From Sphingomonas sp. Leaf33 (lineage in GTDB: Bacteria; Pseudomonadota; Alphaproteobacteria; Sphingomonadales; Sphingomonadaceae): a DNA stretch of 64,000 nucleotides. Shown here piece after piece: positions 51,144-61,453 of this stretch (its first letter is position 1; the number at the start of each line of letters is the position of its first letter). The notes beneath the pieces were generated by a model, which was not told where the DNA came from, searched no databases, and saw only the letters and a list, made by a program, of their open reading frames with translations. The stretch is from contig NZ_LMLB01000017.1 of the NCBI RefSeq assembly GCF_001421785.1, positions 312,176 through 376,175 on the forward strand, in the 5' to 3' direction. The position numbers were made by a program, and so were the translations under genes.

Positions 51144-53612
51144 TCAGGCGCGCAATACCGCCCCAAGCTTGGCCGCCGCCGCGACGACCTTGTCGGCAAC
51201 CGCCTTTAATTCCTCGTCGGTAAAGCTCTTCGCACCCGGTTGCAGCGTCACCTCGACGGCCAGGCTTACCTGATCGTCCTTCACGAAGCGGTCGAACAGC
51301 CGGGCGTCGACGATCGTTCCCTTGTCCGCGCCCTTGACCCCGCGCACGAGGTCGCCGGCCTTCAGCCCGGCCGGCACGAGGAAGGCGAAGTCACGCGTTA
51401 CCGCCTGCAACGCGGGAGGGGTGTAGGCGGGGCGCATGAAGCCCGTCGAGCGCTTGGGCGGTAGCGCATCGAGGTAGATTTCGACCGCTGCCACGTCGCC
51501 CGACAGGTCGAACGCCTTCAGCGTCAGCGGGTGGAGCATCCCGAAGGCGGCGAGCACCGTCTTCGGCCCCAGCCGCAAGGTCGCCGACTGGCCCGGGTGC
51601 CAGGTCTCGCCGGCTTCACCCATCACCTTCAGGTTCGCGACAGGGGCGCCGGCGGCCTCGAGCAGTGCCAGTGCCTCGGCCTTGGCGTCGAACGCATCGA
51701 AGGTCTTCGCTTTGCCCTGCGCCCAGCCCCGCGGGCGCGCGTCGCCGGCTAGCACGACGCCCAGCGTCAGACGCTCGCCATCCGCCAGATACCGCCGACC
51801 GAGTTCGAACAGCTTGATGCTGGTCGCCCCGCGCTTCGCGTTGCGTTCCGCTGCGGCGAGCAGGCCGGGCAGCAGCGAGGGGCGCATGACCTTCATGTCC
51901 TCGCTGATCGGGTTGGCGAGCGTCCACGCACCGCCCCCGAAGGCCGCGGCCTCGCGCTCGCTGATGAAGCTCCACGTCACCGCTTCCGACAGCCCGCGAG
52001 CGGCGGCGGTGCGGCGGACCTTGCGTTCGATCAGTTGCATCGGCGTCGCGGTCGGGCGGGCGACGCCGGGCGTCCGGGGCAGTGGGGTCGAGGGGACGTT
52101 ATCGAGCCCCTCGATGCGGATGACCTCCTCGACCAGATCGGCCGGGCCGTCGACGTCGCGGCGCCAGGTCGGAACGATGACGGTCCAGTCGTCGGCGACG
52201 CCGAACCCCAGGCTCTCCAGGATCGCGCGCTGGCGATCCTCGGCGACGATGAGGCCGCCCAACCGCTCGGCAAGCTGCGGGTCGTAGGTCAGCGTCTTGG
52301 GCTCGGTCGGCGGCGTGCCGGCGCGGGTGATCCCGCTCGGGGTGCCGCCGCAGACATCGAGCACCAGCCGCGTCGCGATGGCGAGGCCCGCGTCGAGGAA
52401 CGCGGGATCGACCCCACGTTCGAACCGCTGGCGCGCGTCGCTGGTCAGTTGCAGCTTCTGGCCCGTCCGCGCGATGCTTTCCGGCGTGAAATAGGCGCAT
52501 TCGATCACCACGTCGGTCGTCGTTTCGCTGACGCCCGAATCCTCGCCACCCATGATGCCGCCGATGTCATGGACCTGGGCACCGTCGGCGATGACGGTCA
52601 TGCCCTCGGACAGCATGTAGGTCCTGCCGTTCAGCGCCAGCACCTGCTCGCCCGCCGCCGCCCTGCGCGCGACCAGCCCGCCCGACAGCTTCGCCGTGTC
52701 ATACACATGCAGCGGGCGACCGAGGTCGATCATCACATAATTGGTGATGTCGACCAGCGCCGAGATCGGCTTCTGTCCGATCGCTTTCAGCCGCGCCTGC
52801 ATCCAGTCGGGCGACGCCCCGTTGGCGACGCCGCGGACCGCCTGGGCATAGAAGGCAGGGCAGGCCTCGGGGTCATCCGTGCGCACGTCGGGGCCGGGGC
52901 CTGCGCCGACGACAGGAGCAATTTCCTCTCCCGCTCGCCCTGAGCTTGTCGAAGGACTGTCCTTGTTATCGCTCGACGAGAAGGGCAGGGCTTCGACAAG
53001 CTCAGCCCGAACGGTGGAGAGGTGGCCGGCATATACATCGGCCAGCGGCTTCAGCGTCCCCAATCCCGCCGCCGCCAGATCGCGAGCGATGCCGCGGACG
53101 CCCATGCAGTCCTGGCGGTTCGGCGTGACACTGATATCGAAGACCGGGTCGTCGAGCCCGGCATAGTCCGGGTACGGCGTACCGACCGGCGCATCGGCGG
53201 GAAGCTCGATGATCCCCTCATGCCCCTCGCCGATCTGGAGTTCGCGCGCGGAGCACATCATGCCGCTCGATTCGACCCCGCGGATCGCGGCGACCTTCAG
53301 CGTGATGTCGGCGCCGGGGACGTACGCACCGGGAGGACCGAACACGCCAACCAGGCCCGCGCGCGCGTTCGGCGCGCCGCAGACGACCTGCATCGGTCCG
53401 TCGCCGGCATCGACCGACAGCACCTGCAGCTTGTCCGCCTGCGGGTGACGCTCGGCCGACAGCACCTTCGCGACGCGGAAGGGCGCGAGCTTGGCGCCCG
53501 GGTTCTCGACACCCTCGACCTCCAGGCCGATGCGGGTCAGCGCGTCGGCGACATCGTCCACGGTTGCCGACGTGTCGAGATGCTCCTTGAGCCAGGCATA
53601 GGTGAACTTCAT
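51144..53612 (-). CDS. pheT: Phenylalanyl-tRNA synthetase beta chain
   Basis: An 822-residue PheT. N-terminal EMAP-type tRNA-binding domain (about 40-150, [17 protein letters not shown]), B3/B4 editing domain (about 245-410, [20 protein letters not shown]), B5 (about 430-500), the catalytic-like core, and the C-terminal FDX-ACB anticodon domain. Residues 199-229 ([20 protein letters not shown] and following) are an in-frame palindromic insert between tRNA-binding and B3/B4 domains. Without it the length would be about 790, the usual size. Coupled to pheS (ATGA). Confidence 0.95.
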   Translation of the reverse strand: MKFTYAWLKEHLDTSATVDDVADALTRIGLEVEGVENPGAKLAPFRVAKVLSAERHPQADKLQVLSVDAGDGPMQVVCGAPNARAGLVGVFGPPGAYVPGADITLKVAAIRGVESSGMMCSARELQIGEGHEGIIELPADAPVGTPYPDYAGLDDPVFDISVTPNRQDCMGVRGIARDLAAAGLGTLKPLADVYAGHLSTVRAELVEALPFSSSDNKDSPSTSSGRAGEEIAPVVGAGPGPDVRTDDPEACPAFYAQAVRGVANGASPDWMQARLKAIGQKPISALVDITNYVMIDLGRPLHVYDTAKLSGGLVARRAAAGEQVLALNGRTYMLSEGMTVIADGAQVHDIGGIMGGEDSGVSETTTDVVIECAYFTPESIARTGQKLQLTSDARQRFERGVDPAFLDAGLAIATRLVLDVCGGTPSGITRAGTPPTEPKTLTYDPQLAERLGGLIVAEDRQRAILESLGFGVADDWTVIVPTWRRDVDGPADLVEEVIRIEGLDNVPSTPLPRTPGVARPTATPMQLIERKVRRTAAARGLSEAVTWSFISEREAAAFGGGAWTLANPISEDMKVMRPSLLPGLLAAAERNAKRGATSIKLFELGRRYLADGERLTLGVVLAGDARPRGWAQGKAKTFDAFDAKAEALALLEAAGAPVANLKVMGEAGETWHPGQSATLRLGPKTVLAAFGMLHPLTLKAFDLSGDVAAVEIYLDALPPKRSTGFMRPAYTPPALQAVTRDFAFLVPAGLKAGDLVRGVKGADKGTIVDARLFDRFVKDDQVSLAVEVTLQPGAKSFTDEELKAVADKVVAAAAKLGAVLRA
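52926..53018. repeat. In-frame GAGCTTGTCGAAG palindrome inside pheT
   Basis: Arms TGAGCTTGTCGAAG (52941-52954) and CTTCGACAAGCTCA (52991-53004) are perfect reverse complements; flanking CCG-TCG words extend the pairing. Its translation on the pheT strand is free of stops and adds about 31 residues. Same family as the intergenic element at 46306-46402. Confidence 0.85.
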
Positions 53613-54691
53613 GCGCCGACTCCTCCCGACAGCGTGGGTACGTCGAGTGCCGCAAAGCCGTAATGCTTCAGCCAGCGCAAATCGCCGTCGAAGAACGCGC
53701 GCAAGTCATCCATTCCGTATTTGAGCATCGCCAGACGATCGATCCCGCAGCCGAAGGCGAAGCCCTGCCACTCATCGGGGTCATAGCCGCCTGCCGCGAT
53801 CACCTTGCGATGGACCATGCCGGAGCCCAGCACTTCCATCCACCCTTCCGCGCCGCCGATCACGCGCTTGCCGTTGACGACGGAGAAACCGACATCGACT
53901 TCGGCCGAGGGTTCGGTGAAGGGAAAATAGCTCGGGCGCAGGCGCAGGACGATGTCGTCGCGCTCGAAGAACGCCTTCAGGAACGTCTCCAGCGTCCACT
54001 TCAGGTGGCCCATGGTGATGCCCTTGTCGATGACGAGGCCCTCGACCTGATGGAACATCGGCGTGTGGGTCGCGTCCGAGTCCGAACGATAGGTGCGGCC
54101 GGGCGCGATGATGCGGATGGGGTTGGTGCCGCCCGCCGCCTTCATGGCGCGAATCTGCACGGGCGACGTATGCGTCCGGAGAACCATCGGCCGCTCATGC
54201 TCGCCGGCCAGATAGAAAGTGTCGTGCATCGCGCGTGCGGGATGCGTCTCGGGAATGTTGAGCGCGCTGAAATTGTGCCAGTCGTCCTCGATCTCCGGCC
54301 CGGTCGCCACGGCAAACCCCAGGTCGGCGAAGATCTCGGCCAGCTCGTCCATCACCTGGCTGACCGGATGCACCCCGCCAGTGGTGGGCAGATCGACCGG
54401 AAGCGTCATGTCCAGCGTCTCACCCGCCAGCCGCGCGTCGAGCGCGGCACGCTCCATGGTCGACTTGGCCGTGGCGATCGCCTCGGTCACCGCTTCGCGC
54501 AGGTTATGGATGCGCGGGCCCGTCTCCTGGCGCTCCTCCGGGCTCATGCCGCCCAGCGTCTTGAGCAGGCCGGTCACGGCCCCCTGCTTGCCCAGTGCGT
54601 GCACACGCACGGCATCGAGCGCGTCGAGGCTGCCGGCGGCGTCGATGCTGGCGAGCAGATCGGCGCGAAGTTGGTCGAGGTCGGTGGTCAC
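53609..54691 (-). CDS. pheS: Phenylalanyl-tRNA synthetase alpha chain
   Basis: A 360-residue class II synthetase alpha subunit. The N-terminal coiled-coil arm is about residues 1-85 ([20 protein letters not shown]). Motif 1 is near [20 protein letters not shown], motif 2 is [14 protein letters not shown] with [18 protein letters not shown], and motif 3 is [17 protein letters not shown]. Start overlaps the GIY-YIG stop by 3 nt. Confidence 0.96.
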   Translation of the reverse strand: MTTDLDQLRADLLASIDAAGSLDALDAVRVHALGKQGAVTGLLKTLGGMSPEERQETGPRIHNLREAVTEAIATAKSTMERAALDARLAGETLDMTLPVDLPTTGGVHPVSQVMDELAEIFADLGFAVATGPEIEDDWHNFSALNIPETHPARAMHDTFYLAGEHERPMVLRTHTSPVQIRAMKAAGGTNPIRIIAPGRTYRSDSDATHTPMFHQVEGLVIDKGITMGHLKWTLETFLKAFFERDDIVLRLRPSYFPFTEPSAEVDVGFSVVNGKRVIGGAEGWMEVLGSGMVHRKVIAAGGYDPDEWQGFAFGCGIDRLAMLKYGMDDLRAFFDGDLRWLKHYGFAALDVPTLSGGVGA

Positions 54692-55050
54692 ATTGCTATC
54701 CCGTCATCCCCACGCAGGCGGGGATCAATAGTCGCTGAACTTGCGATTGGCTCGAACCCCAAGCCGATGGCGAGGTCAACCCATTCGGGATTGGATCGCT
54801 CGATCAGATTGAGCTTCCAGTCGCGATTCCAGTGTTTGATGCGCTTTTCGCGGGTGATCGCGGAGTCCATGTCGCCGTGGAGTTCGTACCAGGCGAGATG
54901 GACGGCGCCTTTGTCGTAGGCCCAGCCTTTGGTGATGCCCGAGCGGTCCTGGTGCAGGCGGGCCATCAGGTTTGATGTAACGCCGGTGTAAAGGTCACGG
55001 CATCGCCCGCTGGCGAGGATGTAGACGCAGGGTTGCTTTTCCGGTCTCAT
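54688..55050 (-). CDS. GIY-YIG endonuclease-domain protein
   Basis: A 120-residue single-domain UPF0213/YhbQ-like protein: [20 protein letters not shown] (GIY-YIG core), then [20 protein letters not shown] and [18 protein letters not shown]. The last residues ([10 protein letters not shown]) are encoded by one half of a GTCATCCCCGC palindrome. It is inserted between rplT and pheS in the usual translation operon, overlapping pheS. Possibly a DNA-repair or homing-type remnant; activity uncertain. Confidence 0.88.
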   Translation of the reverse strand: MRPEKQPCVYILASGRCRDLYTGVTSNLMARLHQDRSGITKGWAYDKGAVHLAWYELHGDMDSAITREKRIKHWNRDWKLNLIERSNPEWVDLAIGLGFEPIASSATIDPRLRGDDGIAM

Positions 55051-55101
55051 TCCCCTCGGCGTCATTTGCCCCGTCCTCTTTCATCATCCCGACACCAGCC
55101 A

Positions 55102-55197
55102 TCGTCATCCCCGCGAAGGCGGGGATCAATTCTGGCTGCCGCATCGCTTCCTCACCCGGACCAGCGCCAATTTATCCCCGCCTTCGCAGGGATGACG
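55102..55197. repeat. Paired GTCATCCCCGC palindrome (BIME-like)
   Basis: Two inverted palindromes with the inner words GATCAATTCTGGCTGCCG and GCCAATTTATCCCC. The first arm is followed by the GIY-YIG 5' region, so it lies in the leader between rplT and the GIY-YIG gene. Confidence 0.75.
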
Positions 55198-55227
55198 AAA
55201 TCAAGGGAAGGTGTGGAGGGCAAGAAC

Positions 55228-55265
55228 GAAAAGGGCGCCGGTGGTATGCCCACCGACGCCCCTTC
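55228..55265 (-). terminator. Intrinsic terminator after rplT
   Basis: On the minus strand GGGGCGTCGGTGG and CCACCGGCGCCC pair around CATA-type loop bases and are followed by TTTT. It begins about 25 nt after the rplT stop. It would separate ribosomal protein expression from pheS-pheT. Confidence 0.8.
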
Positions 55266-55288
55266 ACGTCACATGCGTCAGGCGTGCT

Positions 55289-55654
55289 TTACGCGGCCTG
55301 AGGCAGGGCCGCCTTCGCCTGCGCGATGATCGCGCTGAACGCGGCGCCTTCGTGCATCGCGATGTCGGCCAGGACCTTCCGGTCGAGTTCGATGCCCGCG
55401 AGCTTCAGCCCGTGCATGAACTGCGAATAGGTCAGACCCTCGGCGCGGACGCCGGCGTTGATGCGCTGGATCCACAGACCACGGAAGGTCCGCTTCTTGA
55501 CCTTACGATCGCGGTACGCATACTGGCCAGCCTTTTCGACGGCCTGACGCGCGATGCGGATGGTGTTCTTGCGACGGCCATAATAGCCCTTCGCCTGATC
55601 CAGAATCCGCTTGTGCTTCGAACGGGTGGTAACACCCCGCTTCACTCTTGCCAT
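55289..55654 (-). CDS. rplT: 50S ribosomal protein L20
   Basis: A 121-residue L20: [20 protein letters not shown] start, [40 protein letters not shown]. Binds 23S rRNA early in assembly. Follows rpmI by 14 nt. Confidence 0.98.
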   Translation of the reverse strand: MARVKRGVTTRSKHKRILDQAKGYYGRRKNTIRIARQAVEKAGQYAYRDRKVKKRTFRGLWIQRINAGVRAEGLTYSQFMHGLKLAGIELDRKVLADIAMHEGAAFSAIIAQAKAALPQAA

Positions 55655-55668
55655 ATCTCAGGGCTCCC

Positions 55669-55872
55669 TTAGCGCAGGCCGTACGGCGCCCACTGGCGCA
55701 CATGTGCCACATCGGCATCGGCGAGCACCGAGGTGCCCCGGTTCTGGCGGATGTACTTCGCGTTGTGGCTGATCAGGCGGTGGCGCTTGCCCGCGACACC
55801 GTGCTTGACCTTGCCGGTGGCGGTGAACTTGAAGCGCTTCTTCACCCCACTCTTGGTCTTGAGCTTGGGCAT
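55669..55872 (-). CDS. rpmI: 50S ribosomal protein L35
   Basis: A 67-residue L35: [40 protein letters not shown]. First gene of rpmI-rplT; infC, usually upstream, is absent here and the 163-bp gap leads to the divergent AsmA gene. Confidence 0.97.
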   Translation of the reverse strand: MPKLKTKSGVKKRFKFTATGKVKHGVAGKRHRLISHNAKYIRQNRGTSVLADADVAHVRQWAPYGLR

Positions 55873-56035
55873 TTTCGTCCTTTCGTCTGGGCGATTTCCG
55901 AACAGCCCTGGCAGCCCACACTGGCCAGGCCATTTCCGTATTCAAAATCGCGGAAGCGGCGCCCCTAACTCAAGGCAGACAGGAAAGCAACCGCGCTGCG
56001 GGAACTCGTGCCCAGGCCGCGGATTGAACCGTTCC

Positions 56036-58135
56036 ATGGCCGACACGACTGCGCCCCGACTGCCGATCCGGACGCCGCTCGCCGCCGCGCTGTCAGTCGT
56101 CGTGTCCGCGATGGGCATATTGGTGCTGGTCTGGGGTGTGCTCTACGTCACCCAAGGCCGGTTCCTACGCCCGACGTTCGAGCGTGTCGTCGGCGGGCTG
56201 ACCAACCGCGAGGTCCGTGTCGGCGGCGATTTCCAGCTTTATTTCGACCTGTTCGACCTGAAGCTGGTCGCCGAGCGTATGACGATTTCAAATCCGTCCT
56301 ACGCGACCAGGCCGTACCTGTTCGCCGCCGATTCGATTTACACCCGCATCGCGCCGCTGTCGCTGCTTTTCGGCCGCAAACACGCGCGGTTCCTCGACCT
56401 GCGGGGCGCCGCGATCGACCTGGAATGGGACTCGCAGCACCGGACCAACACCTGGACGTTCAGCGAGAGCAAGGGAAAACCCGTCCAGTTCCCGATCATC
56501 GACCGCGCGACCGTCGTCGGCACCACGCTGCGCTACAAGGACGCGCGGCTGCAACTACTGACCGACCTGGGGTTCGAAACGGTCCGCTCGACCGGGACGC
56601 GGATCGAGGATTCAGTGCGCTTTTCGGGCGACGGCGTGGCGCGAGCGACGCCGTTCACCGTCACCGGAGCGCTGCTGTCGCCGAACGAAACGGCCGCGCG
56701 GGGGCGCAACCAGCTGATCCTGCGTGCGCGAGCCGCCGGCAATGTCATCACCGTCGGTGGCACGCTGCCCAGTCTTGCGGATATCGAGGACGTGCCGCTG
56801 CGCACGACCGCGCGTGGTCCCAACCTTGCGCGGCTGCTCGACATCATCGGCGTCATCATCCCGCAGACGCGCGACTATCGTCTGTCGGCCAACATGGTGA
56901 AGTCGGGTGACGTCTATGCCTTCACCGGATTGCGCGGCACGTTCGGCGACAGCGATCTGTCGGGGAAGTTCACCGCGGACGCCAGCAGCGAGCGATTGCT
57001 GCTGACCGCGACGCTCGCCACGCGAACGCTCGACATCATCGATGCCGCACCGTTCATCGGCTACAACCCCGACACTGTTGCGGCAAAGGGTGCGATGGCC
57101 GCCGCGGCGGAGACGGGTGCGGCGCCCGCGCGTCTGCTGCCCGACGCGACCTTCCCGATCGCGGCGATGCAGCGCTTCGATGCCAAGGCCGACTGGACCG
57201 TCCGCACCGTGCGATCGCGCAGCATCCCCATTTCGGATGTCAGCGTCCGGCTCGACCTGAACCGCGGGCGCCTGTCGCTGTCGCCGTTCACCTTTGCGAT
57301 GGCGCGCGGCAATGTCGCGTCTGACATCCTGTTCGACACCCGTCAGCGCCCGACTGCGGCGAGCTACGACATCCGCCTCGCGCCGACTCCACTCGGGCGG
57401 CTGCTAGCCGGCTGGGGCGTTGAGGATTCGGGGACGAGCGGTACGGTGCGCGGGCGGATCGACCTCGACGGGCGCGGCGACACCATCCATGCGACGCTCG
57501 CATCGGCACGCGGTCGCATCGCCTTTGTCCTGCCGGCGGGAAGTTTCTGGACGCGCAACGTCCAATTGTCCGAACTCGACATCGGAACTTTCGCCCAAAA
57601 GATGTTCGAGGGACGGTTGAAGGAGCCGGTGCAGATCAACTGCGGCCTGGTCGGTTTCACCGTGCGCCGAGGTGTAGCGGCGGCCGATCCGATCCTGATC
57701 GACACCCAAAAGAACGTCATGCTCGGCCGCGGCGGATTTTCGTTCCGCAACGAGAGCATCGACTTGGCCTTCCGCGCGGATTCCAAGAAGTTCAGCCTGT
57801 TCGCCGGCCAGTCCCCGGTGCGTATCGGCGGCACCTTCGCCGCGCCGGGCGTCGATGTGATCGGCCCCGAACTCGTCGGCCGGGCAGGCGCGGGGCTGGG
57901 CCTCAGCCTGGTCGCCACCCCGCTCGCCGGTGTGCTGGCATTCGTCGATGTGGGCGATGCGAAGTCCGCCGCCTGCGGCCCGGTCCTGGCCGGCGCGACG
58001 GCGCGCGCGCAACGCACGACCAAGGGCGAGCCGCGTGACGATGTCGGCCGGGGCACGACCGCAACAGCCGAAGACGGCAACCGGACGAAGGGCGAGCGCA
58101 AGGAACAGCGCAAGAAGTTCCTCGGAATATTCTGA
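56036..58135 (+). CDS. AsmA-family envelope protein
   Basis: A 699-residue AsmA/TamB-like protein with one N-terminal transmembrane helix (about residues 15-40, LSVVVSAMGILVLVWGVLYV) and a long periplasmic beta-rich body (AsmA repeats, for example FRADSKKFSLFAGQSPVRIG near the end). The family is proposed to bridge membranes and move lipids. A basic C-terminal tail (RKEQRKKFLGIF) is present. The ATG at 56036 starts MADTTAPRLPIRTPLAAALS; convergent with pelF. Confidence 0.85.
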   Translation: MADTTAPRLPIRTPLAAALSVVVSAMGILVLVWGVLYVTQGRFLRPTFERVVGGLTNREVRVGGDFQLYFDLFDLKLVAERMTISNPSYATRPYLFAADSIYTRIAPLSLLFGRKHARFLDLRGAAIDLEWDSQHRTNTWTFSESKGKPVQFPIIDRATVVGTTLRYKDARLQLLTDLGFETVRSTGTRIEDSVRFSGDGVARATPFTVTGALLSPNETAARGRNQLILRARAAGNVITVGGTLPSLADIEDVPLRTTARGPNLARLLDIIGVIIPQTRDYRLSANMVKSGDVYAFTGLRGTFGDSDLSGKFTADASSERLLLTATLATRTLDIIDAAPFIGYNPDTVAAKGAMAAAAETGAAPARLLPDATFPIAAMQRFDAKADWTVRTVRSRSIPISDVSVRLDLNRGRLSLSPFTFAMARGNVASDILFDTRQRPTAASYDIRLAPTPLGRLLAGWGVEDSGTSGTVRGRIDLDGRGDTIHATLASARGRIAFVLPAGSFWTRNVQLSELDIGTFAQKMFEGRLKEPVQINCGLVGFTVRRGVAAADPILIDTQKNVMLGRGGFSFRNESIDLAFRADSKKFSLFAGQSPVRIGGTFAAPGVDVIGPELVGRAGAGLGLSLVATPLAGVLAFVDVGDAKSAACGPVLAGATARAQRTTKGEPRDDVGRGTTATAEDGNRTKGERKEQRKKFLGIF

Positions 58136-58188
58136 ACGGGCGGCGTTGGATTGCGCCGGCAAACCCGTCAGACGGCGTGGCGGATGTG

Positions 58189-59670
58189 TCAGCGGTCGCA
58201 GAGGTCCCCGTACAATTCGCGATACGCCGCGATGATCGTGTCGTGTTCGTAATCGCGCAGCACGCGGGCGCGCATCGTCTGGCCCATCGCGTGGCGGACC
58301 GCGGGATCGGCCAGGATGCGGATGATCGCAGCGGCAGTGGCTTCCGGGTTGACCAGCGGGGTAACGATCCCACCGTGCGCGTCGCCGGGCGTGCGACCCT
58401 CGATCATCTCGCGGCAACTGCCAACGTCCGGCGCGACGACCGGGATCGCGCACGCGCCACCCTCCAGGATCACCAGCGGCTGTGCTTCGGACAGGCTGGT
58501 GAGGACCAGGACATCGACGAGCGGCAGCCAGTCGGCGATCGCGACGCGCCCGGTGAAGCGAAGCGTGTCGTCCAGCCCCAGCTCCGTCACCAGCGACTGG
58601 CATTCGGCGACGTAGTCGGGGTCTTCGTCGAGTGGGCCGAGCACCACCAGCCGCGCATCGGGCAGGCGGGCGTGAACCAGCGCTGCGGCACGAATGAACG
58701 ACTTCACATCCTTGATCGGCACGACGCGGCCCAGCAGCGCGACCAGCGGGCGATCGGGATCGCGCCGGTCGGGCAATGTCTCGAACCGGCGCGTGTCGAT
58801 ACCGTTGGGAATGACCCGCAGCCGATCGGGCGCGGCGCCCAGCCGGTGCTGGACCGCGGAATTGTCGCCGTACAGCGCGATGATCGGATCGCACGCCTCG
58901 TAGCAGGCGCTGCTGTAGCTCGAGAAAGCGCGCATCCAGACGTCGCGCAGGTCGGCCACGCTGCGGTCGACCGCCAGCCCCGAATCGATCTGGTCGCCAA
59001 TCCAGTCGGCCATCAGCACCTCGATCTCGCGTTCCAGCAGGTAGATGCCGTGTTCGGTGATCGTCGCCGGCCGCCCGGTCTGGCGCTGTGCGCGCGCCGC
59101 AATGACGCCGGCATAGCCGGTCGAGATGGTATGATAGACGCGCGCCGGCGGCAGCGGCGTCGTCAGGCAGGCGAGCAGTCCGCCGAACAGCGCGCGGGTC
59201 GCCCAGAAGAAATGGTGGAACGACGCGCTGGGGAGCGCCGCCTGGTAATGCGCGCGGATCAGGTCGAAGACGACGGGGTGGGCCAGCACGTCGGCCGGGC
59301 GGATGTGGCGATCGATCCGCGTGAACAGGTCTATCAGGTCGTTGACCGGCGCCGCCCCGTCCTCGGCGATCACGCGGATCAGCGCGCGGCCGATCGCAGC
59401 GGCGGTGTCGTCGGTCACCGCGCGCGGCTGCTGCGGTTCGGGCGCCAGGCCGACCTCCACCAGATCGACGACGTTTGTGGGCAGCGTCACGCGGTGAGGC
59501 AGGTCGGCCGCGCCGGGCTTGATCGCCACGATGGCGAAGCGCAGCTCGGGCAGGTGGCGGATCAGGTCGTCGAGCCAGGCCGACACCCCGCCGACGACAT
59601 AAGGATAGGCGCCTTCGACGATCAGGCAGACGTCGGCGGTGTCGGATGCGGGTGCCGGGTTCGCGGTCAC
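58189..59670 (-). CDS. pelF: Pel polysaccharide glycosyltransferase PelF
   Basis: A 493-residue GT4-type GT-B transferase. VCLIVEGAYPYVVGGVSAWL is the typical PelF start block; SFHHFFWATRALFGGLL and ITEHGIYLLEREIEVL follow, and the donor half has LGRVVPIKDVKSFIRAA and LTSLSEAQPLVILEGGACAI (E-x7-E). PelF uses UDP-GlcNAc to make Pel in the cytoplasm. GTG start in a GTGA overlap with pelE. Last gene of the minus-strand operon; pelG is not downstream. Confidence 0.94.
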   Translation of the reverse strand: MTANPAPASDTADVCLIVEGAYPYVVGGVSAWLDDLIRHLPELRFAIVAIKPGAADLPHRVTLPTNVVDLVEVGLAPEPQQPRAVTDDTAAAIGRALIRVIAEDGAAPVNDLIDLFTRIDRHIRPADVLAHPVVFDLIRAHYQAALPSASFHHFFWATRALFGGLLACLTTPLPPARVYHTISTGYAGVIAARAQRQTGRPATITEHGIYLLEREIEVLMADWIGDQIDSGLAVDRSVADLRDVWMRAFSSYSSACYEACDPIIALYGDNSAVQHRLGAAPDRLRVIPNGIDTRRFETLPDRRDPDRPLVALLGRVVPIKDVKSFIRAAALVHARLPDARLVVLGPLDEDPDYVAECQSLVTELGLDDTLRFTGRVAIADWLPLVDVLVLTSLSEAQPLVILEGGACAIPVVAPDVGSCREMIEGRTPGDAHGGIVTPLVNPEATAAAIIRILADPAVRHAMGQTMRARVLRDYEHDTIIAAYRELYGDLCDR

Positions 59671-60509
59671 TGCGCGACCTGTCGCGGACGGGCCCACCAA
59701 TCGAGGACGTCGGACGCTTGAGCGCCGGGCTGGTCGGCCAGCGCATCGATCGTCGCGTAGCTGCCTGCGTCCCATGCGGCTTCCGCCAGCAGCAGGTCGT
59801 AGCGCCGGCGCCGCTCGGCGGTCTGCGGCTGCGTCGCCATCAAGGCCAGTGCATCCTGCCGCATCGTTCGGCGCTGGGCATCGGACAGCAGCGCGTTGCC
59901 ACCGGCGTGCTGGGCGAGCAGCGTTGCCAGCGCGTCCTCGGCATCCGCGTCGCCATGGGCGATCCGGGCTTTCAGCGCGGCGCGCTGTTCGCTCAGGTTG
60001 CCGATGACGCGCGCGGCAGCCGCGGCGGCGAGAGCGCGGATGGTCTGGTCGGGATCGGCCAGCGCCTGGACGATCAGCGGCGACAGCGACGGGCGGAATG
60101 ATCGGACCACGGCCTCCAGCGTCCGGCGGCGGGCGGCGACGTCGCCGTGCGCCAGGACGGTCGCGAACGCACCGATCGCGTGCGGCGACGGCGTGTGCAT
60201 CCGCCCGTCAAGCATCCTTGCCGCGGTCGCGGGCAGGGATAGGCCGGCGCCGGTGTCCCGATCGATCGGGGCGGGCAGCTGGAGGCGGCGGCGCCACGCC
60301 AGGCCTTGCGCGAACATCAGCCCCAGCGGTCCGACGATACCGGCGACCGCCGCGCGCAAGCCGATCGGCCGGATTTTTGCGCTGACACCGTATCCCGCGA
60401 TCGACAGCGCCAGATGGCCGAACAGGCGCGCGGTATCGGGCACCGAGCCGATGACGAGCACGCCCAGGTCGACCAGGCCGAGCACGCCCAGGATCGTGAT
60501 CGCGCGCAT
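59667..60509 (-). CDS. pelE: PelE-like inner-membrane protein
   Basis: A 280-residue protein with two N-terminal transmembrane helices (ITILGVLGLVDLGVLVIGSV; AAVAGIVGPLGLMFAQGLAW) and a helical repeat (HEAT/TPR-like) cytoplasmic part. In Pseudomonas PelE sits with PelD, PelF and PelG in the synthase-transport complex. Overlaps pelD and pelF by 4 nt or less. Assignment is mainly by order and topology. Confidence 0.8.
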   Translation of the reverse strand: MRAITILGVLGLVDLGVLVIGSVPDTARLFGHLALSIAGYGVSAKIRPIGLRAAVAGIVGPLGLMFAQGLAWRRRLQLPAPIDRDTGAGLSLPATAARMLDGRMHTPSPHAIGAFATVLAHGDVAARRRTLEAVVRSFRPSLSPLIVQALADPDQTIRALAAAAAARVIGNLSEQRAALKARIAHGDADAEDALATLLAQHAGGNALLSDAQRRTMRQDALALMATQPQTAERRRRYDLLLAEAAWDAGSYATIDALADQPGAQASDVLDWWARPRQVAQ

Positions 60510-61453
60510 CACCCCCGTCCGGCGCGCGATGCGGCAGGGGCCACCGGTTGCGCACCCAGGTCCAGGACCTGCGGCAGCCACGTCGCGATCTCGGCCAGTT
60601 CCGCGCTGCTGTGGCTGCCCATCGTTGCGAAACCGGTGCGGTGGATGACCAGGCACCCCATGATCGTGCCGTCCGCGCCGCGCAGCGCGGCCGCGGCCAC
60701 GCCGATATCGGCCAGCAACGGGCGGTCTTCGGCAGTGGTGACACTCAACGGATCGGCGGCACGGTCAAGCTGGTGGACGAAAGCCTTCGGCAGGACGACG
60801 GGGCGCGCCCCGGCGGCGGTTCCGCGCAGCCACACGCGTGCCGTCTGGTCGGGTTCGACGCGGTAGCAGGTGAAGTCGTCGGTACGCGTGGCCGCGGTCA
60901 GCAGGTCGCGCAACGCGGTACGACGCTGGTCGATCGGCGCGCTGATCGCCGCCGCCGCCAGTGCGATCACGCGGCCCGGCGATGCGGTGTCGATCGCCAG
61001 ACGGACCTGGAGCGCGCGGTTGGCATCGACCAGGTCCTGATACGCACGGTCCAGCCGTGCCGCGTCGCCGGCCGCAGCCTGGCGATCGCGCCGCAACCGC
61101 CGCAGGCTGCGCGTCCGGATGTTGGTGACCTCGCCGATAGCGGTCGCCATCACGAACCACATGAGCGGCGTCAGCGACAGGCCGAGCAGCCGTTCGAGGT
61201 AATCGCCGGTCGGGGCCACCTGTTCGCCGTGCGACAGCCAGACGGCCGTCGACAGCATCGCCGCGACCAGTCCCGCTTCCGTCCCATAGGCCAGCGCCAT
61301 GACCAGGATCGGCAGGCCGTAGGGATTGGGCGACAGCGTGACGAAGCCGCTGCCCCCGGTCACCAGCCAGTCGGCGCCCAGCAGCGCGCCGTACAGCAGG
61401 ACGAACTCGGCGACGACGCGCAGCCGGCGCTTCCAGTGCGGCGACCGCATCAT
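60509..61453 (-). CDS. pelD: Short PelD: membrane plus GAF domain
   Basis: A 314-residue protein. Four N-terminal transmembrane helices (1-115; LRVVAEFVLLYGALLGADWL; ILVMALAYGTEAGLVAAML), a coiled coil (about 118-150), then a GAF domain (about 155-300; AAISAPIDQRRTALRDLLTA; LRGADGTIMGCLVIHRTGF). Pseudomonas PelD (455 residues) has a further degenerate GGDEF domain whose RxxD site binds c-di-GMP. Here the protein ends about 20 residues after the GAF, so that domain is missing. Confidence 0.88.
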   Translation of the reverse strand: MMRSPHWKRRLRVVAEFVLLYGALLGADWLVTGGSGFVTLSPNPYGLPILVMALAYGTEAGLVAAMLSTAVWLSHGEQVAPTGDYLERLLGLSLTPLMWFVMATAIGEVTNIRTRSLRRLRRDRQAAAGDAARLDRAYQDLVDANRALQVRLAIDTASPGRVIALAAAAISAPIDQRRTALRDLLTAATRTDDFTCYRVEPDQTARVWLRGTAAGARPVVLPKAFVHQLDRAADPLSVTTAEDRPLLADIGVAAAALRGADGTIMGCLVIHRTGFATMGSHSSAELAEIATWLPQVLDLGAQPVAPAASRAGRG

